Assembly: GCA_040217155.1 (NCBI GenBank)
Contig: JAVJNS010000029.1
Coordinates: 152,777 to 216,776 of the forward strand
Reading direction: 5' to 3'
Length of the DNA: 64,000 nucleotides
Source of the DNA: Pelagibius sp040217155
GTDB lineage: Bacteria > Pseudomonadota > Alphaproteobacteria > Kiloniellales > Kiloniellaceae
The notes under the pieces were generated by a model that was not told the DNA's origin, did no database searches, and saw only the letters and a list, made by a program, of their open reading frames with translations. The first letter of the stretch is position 1, and the number at the start of each line of letters is the position of its first letter. The translations under genes were made by a program, and so were the position numbers. Shown in pieces: positions 41,895-49,819 of the stretch.

Positions 41895-43337
41895 TCACAT
41901 TCGATCGACCGCGACCGGCGTCTTGGCTTCGCGCTGGCGCTTCACGGCTTCATAGTAAGGCGCGAAGGTCGGCCGGTCGATATAGCGTCCGGCGCCGCGC
42001 TCGGTGCGGACCTCACCGTCCTGGTAGACCACCTTGCCCTGGCTGATGGTGACGGTGTTGATGCCCTTGACGGTCATTCCCTCGAAGATATTGAAGTCCA
42101 CGTTCTGGTGGTGCGTGTCCTTGGAGATCGTGCGCTCCTTGTCCGGGTCCCAGATCGCGATGTCTGCGTCGGCGCCGACCGAGATCGAGCCCTTGCGCGG
42201 ATAGATGTTGAAGATCTTGGCCGCGTTGGTGGAGGTGATGGCGACGAATTCGTTCATCGTCAGGCGCCCGGAGTTGACGCCGTGGTGCCAGAGCACGTGC
42301 ATGCGGTCCTCGACCCCGCCGGTGCCGTTGGGGATCTGCGTGAAGTTGTTGTGACCCATGCGCTTTTGTGGTGCGCAGAAGCAGCAGTGATCGGTCGCGG
42401 TGGTCTGCAGCATGCCCGCCTGCAGGCCGCGCCACAGCGCCTCCTGGTGCTCCTTGGCGCGGAACGGCGGGCTCATGACATGGGCCGCGGCGCGGTCCCA
42501 GTCGGGGTCGCGGTAGACCTCGTCGTTGACCAGCAGGTGGCCGGCCAGCACTTCGCCGTAGACCCGCTGGCCCTCGTTGCGGGCGCGGGTGATGGCCTGC
42601 AGCGATTCCTTGCAGGAATTGTGGACGATGTAGAGCGGCACATCGAGCACCTGGGCGACGCGGATGGCGCGGTTGGCGGCCTCGCCCTCGACCTCCGGCG
42701 GGCGCGACAGGGGATGGCCCTCGGGCCCGGTGATGCCGAGCTTCAGGATCTCGTTCTGCAGGTGAAAGACCAGTTCGCCGTTCTCGGCGTGGACCGTGCA
42801 GATGGCGCCCAGCTCGCGCGCCTTGCTGAAGGAGTTCACCAGCACCTCGTCGTCGGCCATGATGGCGCCCTTGTAGGCCATGAAGTGCTTGAATGAGTTC
42901 ACCCCGTGTTCGGCGGTGAGGGTCTCCATCGCCTTGCTCACGGTCTCGTCCCACCAGGTGATGGCGACGTGGAAGGAGTAGTCGCCGGCGGCCTTCTCGG
43001 CCCAACCGCGCCAGGTGTGATAGGCCTCCATGACGTCCTGCTGCGGCGAGGGAATGACGAAGTCGATGATCATGGTGGTGCCGCCGACCATACCCGCGGT
43101 GGTGCCGGAGAAGAAATCCTCCGAGGCGACAGTGCCCATGAAGGGCAGTTCCATATGGGTGTGCGGGTCGATGCCGCCGGGCAGCACGTAGGCGCCGCCG
43201 GCGTCGACGACCTCGGCGCCGGACGGCGCCTCGAGGGATTCGCCGATCGCCACGATCTTGTCGTCCTGCGTCAAAACGTCGGCGCGAAACGAATGGTCCG
43301 CGGTCACCACGGTGCCGCCCCTGATCAAGATCGCCAT
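41895..43337 (-). CDS. hydA: Dihydropyrimidinase (D-hydantoinase)
   Basis: A 480-residue cyclic amidohydrolase that opens dihydrouracil to N-carbamoyl-beta-alanine. Metal ligands are in GGIDPHTHMELPFMG near residue 60. The carboxylated Lys is in NSFKHFMAYKGAIM near residue 150, His in LYIVHNSCKE, and the catalytic Asp region is FCAPQKRMGHNNFTQIPNGT. GADADIAIWDP closes the family pattern. It is the first gene of the long minus operon and is divergent from the nitrilase-type beta-ureidopropionase, with RutR-like sites between them. Confidence 0.94.
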   Translation of the reverse strand: MAILIRGGTVVTADHSFRADVLTQDDKIVAIGESLEAPSGAEVVDAGGAYVLPGGIDPHTHMELPFMGTVASEDFFSGTTAGMVGGTTMIIDFVIPSPQQDVMEAYHTWRGWAEKAAGDYSFHVAITWWDETVSKAMETLTAEHGVNSFKHFMAYKGAIMADDEVLVNSFSKARELGAICTVHAENGELVFHLQNEILKLGITGPEGHPLSRPPEVEGEAANRAIRVAQVLDVPLYIVHNSCKESLQAITRARNEGQRVYGEVLAGHLLVNDEVYRDPDWDRAAAHVMSPPFRAKEHQEALWRGLQAGMLQTTATDHCCFCAPQKRMGHNNFTQIPNGTGGVEDRMHVLWHHGVNSGRLTMNEFVAITSTNAAKIFNIYPRKGSISVGADADIAIWDPDKERTISKDTHHQNVDFNIFEGMTVKGINTVTISQGKVVYQDGEVRTERGAGRYIDRPTFAPYYEAVKRQREAKTPVAVDRM

Positions 43338-43413
43338 GCTGGATGTCCCTCCTTAAGTCCCTGAATCTGCGCCTGCCAAGTCGGGGCGCCTTGTCGCCGG
43401 CGCCTCAGAAACT

Positions 43414-43427
43414 TGTCCGATTGGTCA
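43414..43427. promoter_or_regulatory. RutR-type operator 3 (hydA side)
   Basis: TGTCCGATTGGTCA keeps one perfect half (GGTCA) and one half with a single change (TGTCC for TGACC) at the 4-bp spacing seen in operators 1 and 2. It lies 77 bp upstream of the hydA start on the minus strand; TTGACC on that strand (43428-43423) could serve as a -35. Confidence 0.7.
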
Positions 43428-43544
43428 ATTTTGCACCATGTCGCAGGCCGATGCGAGTCCGGTTTTGTCTCCAGAAGCCCTTTTCGGCTGTGGGTTACAT
43501 GCGAACGAACGACCAGGCCGCGATTAGCCCCTTGCATGCGAACC

Positions 43545-43558
43545 TGACCGAATGGTCA
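43545..43558. promoter_or_regulatory. RutR-type operator 4 (beta-ureidopropionase side)
   Basis: TGACCGAATGGTCA has both perfect half-sites TGACC and GGTCA with a 4-bp spacer, as in operator 2. It ends 63 bp before ATG 43622. Confidence 0.8.
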
Positions 43559-43621
43559 AATCCCGCAACGGTGCGACGCGCCGTCCAATATCGGGTCGGT
43601 GAAGCAAAGGGAGGGCGGACC

Positions 43622-44485
43622 ATGGCGATGGTGAAGGCGGGACTCATTCAGATGGCCTTGAAGGCGGACACCGGCGAGACGCCGCAGGCCATCCGCGACC
43701 GGATGAACGAGGCGCATCTGCCGCTGATCGACGCCGCCGGCAAGAAGGGCGTGCAGGTGCTGTGCCTGCAGGAGGTCTTCAACCAGCCTTACTTCTGCCC
43801 GAGCCAGGACGCCAAGTGGTACGGCGCCGCCGAGAAGATTCCCGACGGCCCGACGGTGAAGCTGATGCAGGACTATGCCAAAAAACATTCCATGGTCATC
43901 GTGGTGCCGATCTACGAAGAGGACATCACCGGCGTCTACTACAACACCTGTGCGGTGATCGACGCCGATGGCAGCTACCTGGGCAAATACCGCAAGACGC
44001 ATATCCCGCAGGTCGCGGGCTTTTACGAGAAATTCTTCTTCAAGCCCGGCAACTCCGGCTGGCCGATGTTCGAGACCGCCTACTGCAAGCTCGGCGTCTA
44101 CATCTGCTACGACCGGCACTTCCCTGAAGGCTGGCGCGCGCTGGCGTTGGCCGGTGCCGAATACATCGTCAACCCCTCGGCCACCGTGGCCGGCCTCAGC
44201 CAGTACCTCTGGAAGCTCGAGCAGCCGGCCTCGGCGGTCGCCAACGGCTGCTACATCGGCGCGGTCAACCGCGTTGGCACCGAGGCGCCCTGGAACATCG
44301 GCAAATTCTACGGTTCCAGCTACGTGGTCGACCCGCGCGGCGAGTTCCTGGTCGAGGCCAGCGAGGACCAGGACGAACTGGTCACCGCGGACATGGACAT
44401 GGAGAAGGTGCGCGAGGTGCGCAACCTCTGGCAGTTCTTCCGCGACCGCCGCCCGGAGACCTATGGTCCGCTGACCGCGATCTGA
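43622..44485 (+). CDS. Beta-ureidopropionase, nitrilase superfamily
   Basis: A 287-residue carbon-nitrogen hydrolase that cleaves N-carbamoyl-beta-alanine to beta-alanine, CO2 and ammonia. The catalytic triad is Glu in VLCLQEVFNQPYF, Lys in LGKYRKTHIPQ and Cys in GVYICYDRHFPEGW. ATG 43622 follows a GGGAGG site; the open frame back to 43343 crosses the operator and is not used. It is divergent from hydA and completes the reductive pyrimidine path. Its job overlaps with the M20 enzyme at 26936. Confidence 0.93.
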   Translation: MAMVKAGLIQMALKADTGETPQAIRDRMNEAHLPLIDAAGKKGVQVLCLQEVFNQPYFCPSQDAKWYGAAEKIPDGPTVKLMQDYAKKHSMVIVVPIYEEDITGVYYNTCAVIDADGSYLGKYRKTHIPQVAGFYEKFFFKPGNSGWPMFETAYCKLGVYICYDRHFPEGWRALALAGAEYIVNPSATVAGLSQYLWKLEQPASAVANGCYIGAVNRVGTEAPWNIGKFYGSSYVVDPRGEFLVEASEDQDELVTADMDMEKVREVRNLWQFFRDRRPETYGPLTAI

Positions 44486-44988
44486 CTCTTGGCGCCCAGC
44501 ACCCCTTTTTCGTCCCTTTAGAAGACCTTGGCGCAGGTGTTTAACTTGCGGTCCCGACCTTCCGCGCCAGGTCGTGGAACAGGAAGCGGTATGTCAACAG
44601 GAATACCGCAGCGTGCAGGTCGGATCTTGGGCGGTCTTACTATCAACAGCCGTCATGGCGGCGGCCGAACCGAGACCTCCATCGATCTGGCGCCGGGTGC
44701 GCATACCCGACAGCCTGTGCTCGGCGACTGGAGCCACATTCCCCACGATCCGCCAGTCATGTCGCGGGTTATCAGCGTCACGGTGGCGTGGGCCAGGGTG
44801 CCGTAGACCACGGTGACGTAAGCCGGCAAAAGATCAGCGATTTCCGGAGTTCGGCGCCTTTTCTGATCCTCTACCGTCGCTTTTGGGGGCCATTTCGGGG
44901 TGAACCTGCCGATTTTCCGCGTTTGGGCTATGGTTTCGCCGTGCGAATCCGTTAAGCTTCGCCATTCTGGTCCGTAGTGGAGAAGTTC
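44486..44988. other. 503-bp region without a supported gene
   Basis: Two short open frames (44528-44806 and 44574-44816) cover part of this stretch, but neither has a ribosome-binding site, a recognisable domain or the third-position GC pattern of its neighbours. No palindrome or terminator stands out. The part just before 44989 must hold the radical SAM promoter. It could be a decayed gene. Confidence 0.5.
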
Positions 44989-46785
44989 ATGACTGCCAAC
45001 GGCCAAACCAAGCGTTTCGTGATCGAGTTGATCAAGCCGTCCCACTATGACGACGACGGCTACGTGATCCAGTGGGCCAAGGCCTGGGTCCCTTCCAACA
45101 CGCTGTCCAGCCTCTATGGCATCACCCTGGACGTCATCGACCGCAAGCTGCTGGGCGACGACGTCGAGGTCGTGCTCAACGGCTACGACGAGACCAACAC
45201 CATCATTCCGACCAAGGACATCATCCGGCGCCTCAGCGCGCCGGACACTGTCGGTGTGGTCTGTCTGGTCGGCGTGCAGTCGAACCAGTTTCCGCGCGCC
45301 ATGGACCTGGCCCGCCAGTTCCGCGCCGCCGGCCTGCAGGTCGCCATCGGCGGCTTCCATCCGAGCGGCTGCCTGTCGATGCTGCCGGAACTGCCGCCCG
45401 ACCTGCAGGAGGCCCTGGACCTCGGCATCAGCCTCTACGCCGGCGAAGGCGAGGGGCGGCTGCACGAGTTCTACATCGACGCGCTGAAGGGCGAACTGAA
45501 GCCGGTCTACAACTACATGAGCGACCTGCCGGGGCTGAACGATCAGCCGACGCCCTACCTGCCGGAGTCCATGGTGCGGCGCTACGGCGGCTCCGTCGCC
45601 TGCTTCGACGCCGGCCGGGGCTGTCCCTTCCAGTGCTCCTTTTGCACCATCATCAACGTGCAGGGGCGCAAGTCGCGCTTCCGCGAGGCCGACGACGTGG
45701 AGCGCCTGGTCCGCGCCAACATCGAACAGGGCATCTGCCGCTTCTTCATCACCGACGACAATTTCGCGCGCAACAAGAATTGGGAAGCCATCTTCGACCG
45801 CCTCGGCGACCTGCGCGAGGAGACCGGCCTGCCGTTCTCGATCATCATTCAGGTTGACACCCTGTGCCACCAGATCAAGAACTTCATTCCAAAAGCCAAG
45901 CGGGCCGGTGTGGCGCGGGTCTTCATCGGGCTGGAGAACATCAACCCCGACAACCTCATGGCGGCCAAGAAGCGCCAGAACCGGATCACCGAGTACCGCG
46001 CCATGCTGCAGGACTGGCGCAATCACCAGATCCTGACCTACGCCGGCTATATCCTCGGCTTCCCCGCCGACACGCCGGAGAAGATCGCCCACGACATCGA
46101 GGTGATCAAAAAAGAACTGCCCATCGATATCCTGGAGTTCTTCTGTCTGACGCCGCTGCCGGGTTCGGAGGACCACAAGAACCTCTACATGAACGGTATC
46201 CCGATGGACCCGGACATGAACATCTACGATCTGGAGCACGTCTGCACCGGCCATTCGCTGATGAGCAGGGAGGAGTGGCAGGGCATCTACAACAAGGCCT
46301 GGGAACTCTACTACTCCGAGGAACACCTTGAGACCCTGATGCGGCGCATGGTGGTCAGCGGCAACAAGCCCGAGCGCATCTGGGCCCATGCCCTGCAGTT
46401 CGCCGGCTGCATCCGCTATGAGAAGGTGCACCCGCTGCAGGGCGGCTACTTCCGCCGCAAGGTGCGCAAGCAGCGGCGCTCCGGCCGGCCGCTGGAATCG
46501 CCGCTGGTGTTCTATCCGCGCCGGGCGCTGGAGATCGTCACCACCTACGGGCCGTTCGCCTGGTTCGCGCTGCGTCTCTGGCTGAAATGCCAGCAGATCA
46601 AACGCAACCCCGCCAACCAGCACTACACCGACTTGGCGCTCACGCCGGTATCCGACCATGGCGAGGACGAAGAACTGGAGATGTTCGCCCACACCGCGGC
46701 CGCGCAGGCCGCGGTCGCCAAGGCCCACAAGAACACCGAGGCCCGCGAGAAGCACAGCCAGCAGGTCGTCGACGCGGCGGAGTAA
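44989..46785 (+). CDS. Radical SAM protein with N-terminal B12-binding-like domain
   Basis: A 598-residue protein. The N-terminal ~200 residues have a Rossmann-like part (VVCLVGVQSNQFPRAMDLAR, AIGGFHPSG) like cobalamin-binding domains, but no clear D-x-H-x-x-G His. The radical SAM cluster is C212, C216 and C219 in GCPFQCSFCTI, followed by FFITDDNFARN. The C-terminal ~200 residues include MNIYDLEHVCTGHSLMS and a charged tail. Related proteins methylate or modify lipids, hopanoids or natural products. ATG 44989 has a TGGAGA site. It stands alone, so the substrate is unknown. Confidence 0.85.
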   Translation: MTANGQTKRFVIELIKPSHYDDDGYVIQWAKAWVPSNTLSSLYGITLDVIDRKLLGDDVEVVLNGYDETNTIIPTKDIIRRLSAPDTVGVVCLVGVQSNQFPRAMDLARQFRAAGLQVAIGGFHPSGCLSMLPELPPDLQEALDLGISLYAGEGEGRLHEFYIDALKGELKPVYNYMSDLPGLNDQPTPYLPESMVRRYGGSVACFDAGRGCPFQCSFCTIINVQGRKSRFREADDVERLVRANIEQGICRFFITDDNFARNKNWEAIFDRLGDLREETGLPFSIIIQVDTLCHQIKNFIPKAKRAGVARVFIGLENINPDNLMAAKKRQNRITEYRAMLQDWRNHQILTYAGYILGFPADTPEKIAHDIEVIKKELPIDILEFFCLTPLPGSEDHKNLYMNGIPMDPDMNIYDLEHVCTGHSLMSREEWQGIYNKAWELYYSEEHLETLMRRMVVSGNKPERIWAHALQFAGCIRYEKVHPLQGGYFRRKVRKQRRSGRPLESPLVFYPRRALEIVTTYGPFAWFALRLWLKCQQIKRNPANQHYTDLALTPVSDHGEDEELEMFAHTAAAQAAVAKAHKNTEAREKHSQQVVDAAE

Positions 46786-46812
46786 GCGGCAAGCGCTCTC
46801 GCAGGCTAGAAC

Positions 46813-46842
46813 ACTTGTCGCCCAATCGGGCGCAAAGTGCTC
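46813..46842. terminator. Hairpin between convergent genes, flanked by CTAGAAC direct repeats
   Basis: ACTTGTCGCCC and GGGCGCAAAGT form an 11-bp stem with two mismatches. It lies between the radical SAM stop (46785) and the PAS gene stop (46852). CTAGAAC occurs on both sides (46806-46812 and 46852-46858). It may serve as a bidirectional terminator. Its right arm resembles the end of the 19568-19738 element (GGGCGCAAAG core). Confidence 0.45.
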
Positions 46843-46851
46843 TTAAGTGAC

Positions 46852-47361
46852 CTAGAACGGCGGCCGCTGATCCAGGGCGAAGACGGAGGCGCCGCCCAGG
46901 CTGTCGACGGTCACGCCATCGTCGGCGAAGGGCAGCAGCAGCCGGCGGTACGGCAGTTCCTTGTCGGGCAGCCACTGCGCCGAGCGTTCCGCATAGTGCG
47001 GCCTGCCGCTTCTCACCACCTCGTCGAACTCGCGCCGGATGGCCGCCGCCTGGTCCAGTGGATGGATCTCGTCGAACATCTTGCCGCGCATCTCGTAGCC
47101 GACGGTGGCGCAGAGCATCGATCCGGCCAGGCGCATGCGGTAGTCGAGGACGGGCAGGGGGATCACTTCATAGAGAAAGAAATGCGGCAGCAAGGGCCGC
47201 AGATCGGCGGGAAGCGCCGAAGGGTCGACCGCGCTGCGCGGCGGCACCAGGTCGCCTTCTCTGAGCTCCAGCCAGTACTCCAGCAGCAGCGCCAGGCGGG
47301 GGTCCGCAATGGCCCCGGCCCGGCCGTCGCTAGTCTGCTGCTGCGTCGAATCAGCCGTCAT
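46852..47361 (-). CDS. PAS_5-type domain protein
   Basis: A 169-residue soluble protein with the pattern of alphaproteobacterial PAS_5 (DUF1488-like neighbours) proteins: LLEYWLELREGDLVPPRSAV, FFLYEVIPLPVLDYRMRLAG, GYEMRGKMFDEIHP and RRLLLPFADDGVTVDSLGGA. These are small cytoplasmic PAS modules with no output domain. Ligand and partner are unknown. It is convergent with the radical SAM gene and precedes the anti-sigma gene on the same strand by 128 bases on its 5' side. Confidence 0.8.
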   Translation of the reverse strand: MTADSTQQQTSDGRAGAIADPRLALLLEYWLELREGDLVPPRSAVDPSALPADLRPLLPHFFLYEVIPLPVLDYRMRLAGSMLCATVGYEMRGKMFDEIHPLDQAAAIRREFDEVVRSGRPHYAERSAQWLPDKELPYRRLLLPFADDGVTVDSLGGASVFALDQRPPF

Positions 47362-47489
47362 TTTCCCGCCGCACCCTCGGTTGCCGATGGACCGGCAGTA
47401 TAGAAAACCGCTTGGAACGGCGGCAACGGCAAAGACCTGCGGCCGGCACCGCCTTTGCAGTCAACTCGCCGGCGGGGAGCTTCAACAAT

Positions 47490-48128
47490 CTAACTATCGT
47501 AGAAGCGCTCTTCCACCTTGATCCAGCCGCCGTCGGCGGCGCGGCAGGCGATGGCGCGGATCTTCTCCTCCGCGCCGGCCGACACCTTCGAGGCCCGATA
47601 CTCCCGGCACCAGTGATCTGACTTGCTGCGGTAAGTGCGCACCGGAATGACCTGGCCGTGGGTGCCGCTGTCCGGATTGCGCCAGGCAAGGCTCTCACCT
47701 GAGGCGCTGCGCTCCAAAGCCTGGTTGACCGCCGCCGCCAGGACCTGACGGTCCTGCGCTTCGCGCACCGCCGCGGCTTCCATCTCGCCGCGCAGACGGT
47801 ATTCGCCGGTGAAGTATCCCGCCAGCCCGCCGAGCAGCACCAGGGCGACGGCCGCCGCCAGGGCCGCGCGTGGCCCCGGCCGGCGGGTCCGGGCCTGCCG
47901 GGCGGCGAAACCGTGGTCGATGGCGGCCAGCAGTTCCGGCGGCACAGGGGCCTCCGCAGCGTCCCCATAGGCAGCCCGCAGCAGCGCCGCATCGCCCTGC
48001 AAGGCGCGGACCCGGGCAAGGGCTTCGGGATCCCGCAGCAAGCGCTCGGCGGTATCGATCATGGCCGCCGGCGGCAACTGCCCGTCCGCGTAAGCCTCAA
48101 GGGTGACTGGGTCGAGCCGCTCGCTCAT
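47490..48128 (-). CDS. Membrane anti-sigma factor with 17-kDa-surface-antigen-like C-terminal domain
   Basis: A 212-residue protein. The N-terminal ~80 residues (LDPVTLEAYADGQLPPAAM) are like the cytoplasmic part of anti-sigma factors, without a zinc HxxxCxxC motif. One membrane segment is at about 88-106. The periplasmic C-terminal part (about 145-205) has PVRTYRSKSDHWCREY and IACRAADGGWIKV, the pattern of the Rickettsia 17-kDa/RT0821 surface antigen domain, with two Cys that could form a disulfide. The same domain occurs in the lipoprotein at 49819. It overlaps the ECF sigma stop as ATGA. Confidence 0.82.
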   Translation of the reverse strand: MSERLDPVTLEAYADGQLPPAAMIDTAERLLRDPEALARVRALQGDAALLRAAYGDAAEAPVPPELLAAIDHGFAARQARTRRPGPRAALAAAVALVLLGGLAGYFTGEYRLRGEMEAAAVREAQDRQVLAAAVNQALERSASGESLAWRNPDSGTHGQVIPVRTYRSKSDHWCREYRASKVSAGAEEKIRAIACRAADGGWIKVEERFYDS

Positions 48129-48652
48129 CGAACATCTCCCTGGCGCTGTGGTTCATCGCCTCTGTCGGTATCGAGAAACTCCCTCAAAGCCGCCCGCGCC
48201 CGGCCGAGACGGCTGGTCACCGTGCCCATGGGTAGGCCGGTGATGGCGGCGGCGTCCTTGTAGGAACGGCCTTCGACGCAGACCAGCAGCAGCACCAGCT
48301 GCTGATCCTCCGGCAGCTCCGACACAAAGCGGCGCACCTCCGCAAGCGTTGCCCGGTCTTCGACCGCGCGGCGGCCGTCCGTGTGGTCCGCCGTCAGCTG
48401 GCCCAACTCGGCCAGCTTGCGGTCGCGTGACGTCTTGTCCCGCAGCGTGTTGCGATGCAGGTTCTGGGCGATCCGGTACATCCAGCTGTCGAGGCGGGTA
48501 CCGACTTCCCACTTGTCGAGATTGGCGATCGCGCGCTCGCAAGTTGCCTGCACCAAGTCGTCCCCGTCCGGGACAGAGCCGGTCAGGCCATAGGCAAAGC
48601 GGCGCAGCTGCGGCAAGACGGCGATCATCTCCTTACGGATTCCCTCGTCCAA
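48125..48652 (-). CDS. ECF-type RNA polymerase sigma factor
   Basis: A 175-residue sigma-70 family factor. Region 2 has LRRFAYGLTGSVPDGDDLVQ, ATCERAIANLDKWEVGTRLD and SWMYRIAQNL. Region 4 has LPEDQQLVLLLVCVEGRSYKDAA and ITGLPMGTVTSRLGRARAAL. TTG 48652 with a GGAAAGGA site is preferred, since ATG 48628 directly abuts its GGAG. It is translationally coupled to the anti-sigma gene. It is divergent from the Hint-domain gene, which is a likely target. No promoter consensus could be fixed by eye. Confidence 0.92.
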   Translation of the reverse strand: MDEGIRKEMIAVLPQLRRFAYGLTGSVPDGDDLVQATCERAIANLDKWEVGTRLDSWMYRIAQNLHRNTLRDKTSRDRKLAELGQLTADHTDGRRAVEDRATLAEVRRFVSELPEDQQLVLLLVCVEGRSYKDAAAITGLPMGTVTSRLGRARAALREFLDTDRGDEPQRQGDVR

Positions 48653-48886
48653 GCGTCCTTTCCCTCCGTCAGCACGGCGCGAACCGTCCGCGGTGCTGCT
48701 CTCCCTACACTACGACAACACCGGTCGCGCCAAATTCGTCCGGCAGCCTTACCATTTCTTCGCCGAGGCGCCGTATTTTCTTCTTTGATGCGGGGAATCG
48801 GGACGAAATGGCGGGCTGGCGGGTTATCAAGGTGTCGCGGGCGGTCTTCGGACGCCCGAATCCATTCATCACGAGGGGGTTGCCCG
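48653..48886. promoter_or_regulatory. Divergent promoter region of sigma factor and Hint gene
   Basis: A 234-bp spacer that must hold both promoters. An A/T-richer part lies around 48735-48800. GGGAATC at 48793-48799 resembles an ECF -35 (GGAAC type), but no -10 at the right distance is evident. An AGGGGG site for the Hint gene is at 48874-48879. Confidence 0.45.
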
Positions 48887-49819
48887 ATGAAACGCCGGAA
48901 TAGAGCCATTCTCGCCAAGCTCATGGCCACCACCAGCATTGTCGCCCTCACCCTGGCCGCCGCGCCGGTCGTGCTCGATCCGGACTTCGGCGGCGCGGCA
49001 CTGAGTTACGCCGAATCAGGCAGTTCCTGCTTCACTGCCGGCACCCGGGTACTGCTGGCCGACGGCAGTGAGCGCGCCATCGAGCGGGTACGGCCGGGGG
49101 ACTTGGTGCGCGGCGGGCGGGGCGGCGTCAACCGTGTCGTCGCTGTTGAGCGGCCGCGACTTGGGCAGCGCCGTCTTTACGGTTTCAACGGCGGCGCAGC
49201 GTTCGTCACCGCAGAGCATCCTTTCCTGACCATGGCCGGGTGGAAGGCGGTCGATCCGGCAGCGACACGGCGGGAGAACGCTGCCTTGAACGTTGCCGCC
49301 CTGCAGACCGGCGACCTGCTGACCCGGCTCCGGCATGCGGGGCCCCTGGCCGGCGCCGACAGCCTCGCGCGGGATGCCGAAGTGGCCTACTGGCTCGAAC
49401 CGCTGCGGGAGATGGCGGCCGTCGAGGCCGACCCCGGAACCCTTGTGTACAATCTCCTGCTCGACGGCGATCACAGCTACGTCGCCGGCGGTTTCGTCGT
49501 CCACAACAAGGGCGGCGGCGATGATGGCGGCGGCGAGAGCGGTGGCGGTGGCGAATCGGGCGGTGGCGAGTCCGGCGGTGGCGAGTCCGGCGGTGGCGGC
49601 GAAAGCGGCGGGTCGGGCGAGGGCGGAGAGTCCGGCGGATCGGGTGAGAGTGGGGAGTCCGGCGAGTCGGGCGAAAGCGGCGAGTCGGAAGAAAGCGGTG
49701 AAAGTGGCGAGAGCGGAGATTCCGAAGGCGACGACTTCTTTCCCGGCGACGCCGGCGCGGCGGACCGTGACCTCACGCCAAGCGAGGAAGCGGACGTGAT
49801 CTCACGGGGTTGGCGGTGA
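48887..49819 (+). CDS. Secreted Hint (intein-like) autoprocessing protein with Gly/Glu/Ser-rich tail
   Basis: A 310-residue protein. The signal-like segment is at residues 1-42 (VALTLAAAPVV, ...SYAES). The Hint fold starts at Cys48 in SCFTAGTRVLLADGSERAIE, has the block B motif T-A-E-H111 and ends YVAGGFVVHN with His206-Asn207. All residues needed for N-S acyl shift and Asn cyclisation are present. The residue after Asn is Lys, so cleavage rather than splicing is expected. The 103-residue tail is low-complexity GGGES/SGES repeats, then an acidic end FFPGDAGAADRDLTPSEEAD. ATG 48887 has an AGGGGG site; the longer frame from 48455 overlaps sigma and is rejected. Function unknown. Confidence 0.85.
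   Translation: MKRRNRAILAKLMATTSIVALTLAAAPVVLDPDFGGAALSYAESGSSCFTAGTRVLLADGSERAIERVRPGDLVRGGRGGVNRVVAVERPRLGQRRLYGFNGGAAFVTAEHPFLTMAGWKAVDPAATRRENAALNVAALQTGDLLTRLRHAGPLAGADSLARDAEVAYWLEPLREMAAVEADPGTLVYNLLLDGDHSYVAGGFVVHNKGGGDDGGGESGGGGESGGGESGGGESGGGGESGGSGEGGESGGSGESGESGESGESGESEESGESGESGDSEGDDFFPGDAGAADRDLTPSEEADVISRGWR
49521..49727 (+). repeat. Degenerate tandem repeats coding for the Gly/Glu/Ser tail
   Basis: Units of about 15 bases of the form GGCGGTGGCGAGTCC, then shorter 9-base GGCGAGTCG/GGCGAAAGC units, encode (G)GGES and SGES repeats of the Hint protein tail. The frame is kept throughout. Copy number is likely to vary between strains. Confidence 0.85.

Noticed and set aside
44528..44806. 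Short plus-strand open frame before the radical SAM gene
   Set aside because: No ribosome-binding site, no domain, and codon bias unlike the neighbours. Reported only as unassigned sequence.
48455..48886. Longer start for the Hint protein at 48455
   Set aside because: It would overlap the divergent sigma gene, add 144 residues without features, and bury the signal peptide. ATG 48887 has a good ribosome-binding site.
49521..49727. Repeat array considered as CRISPR
   Set aside because: Units are short, adjacent, lack spacers and keep a reading frame that codes for Gly/Glu/Ser repeats.
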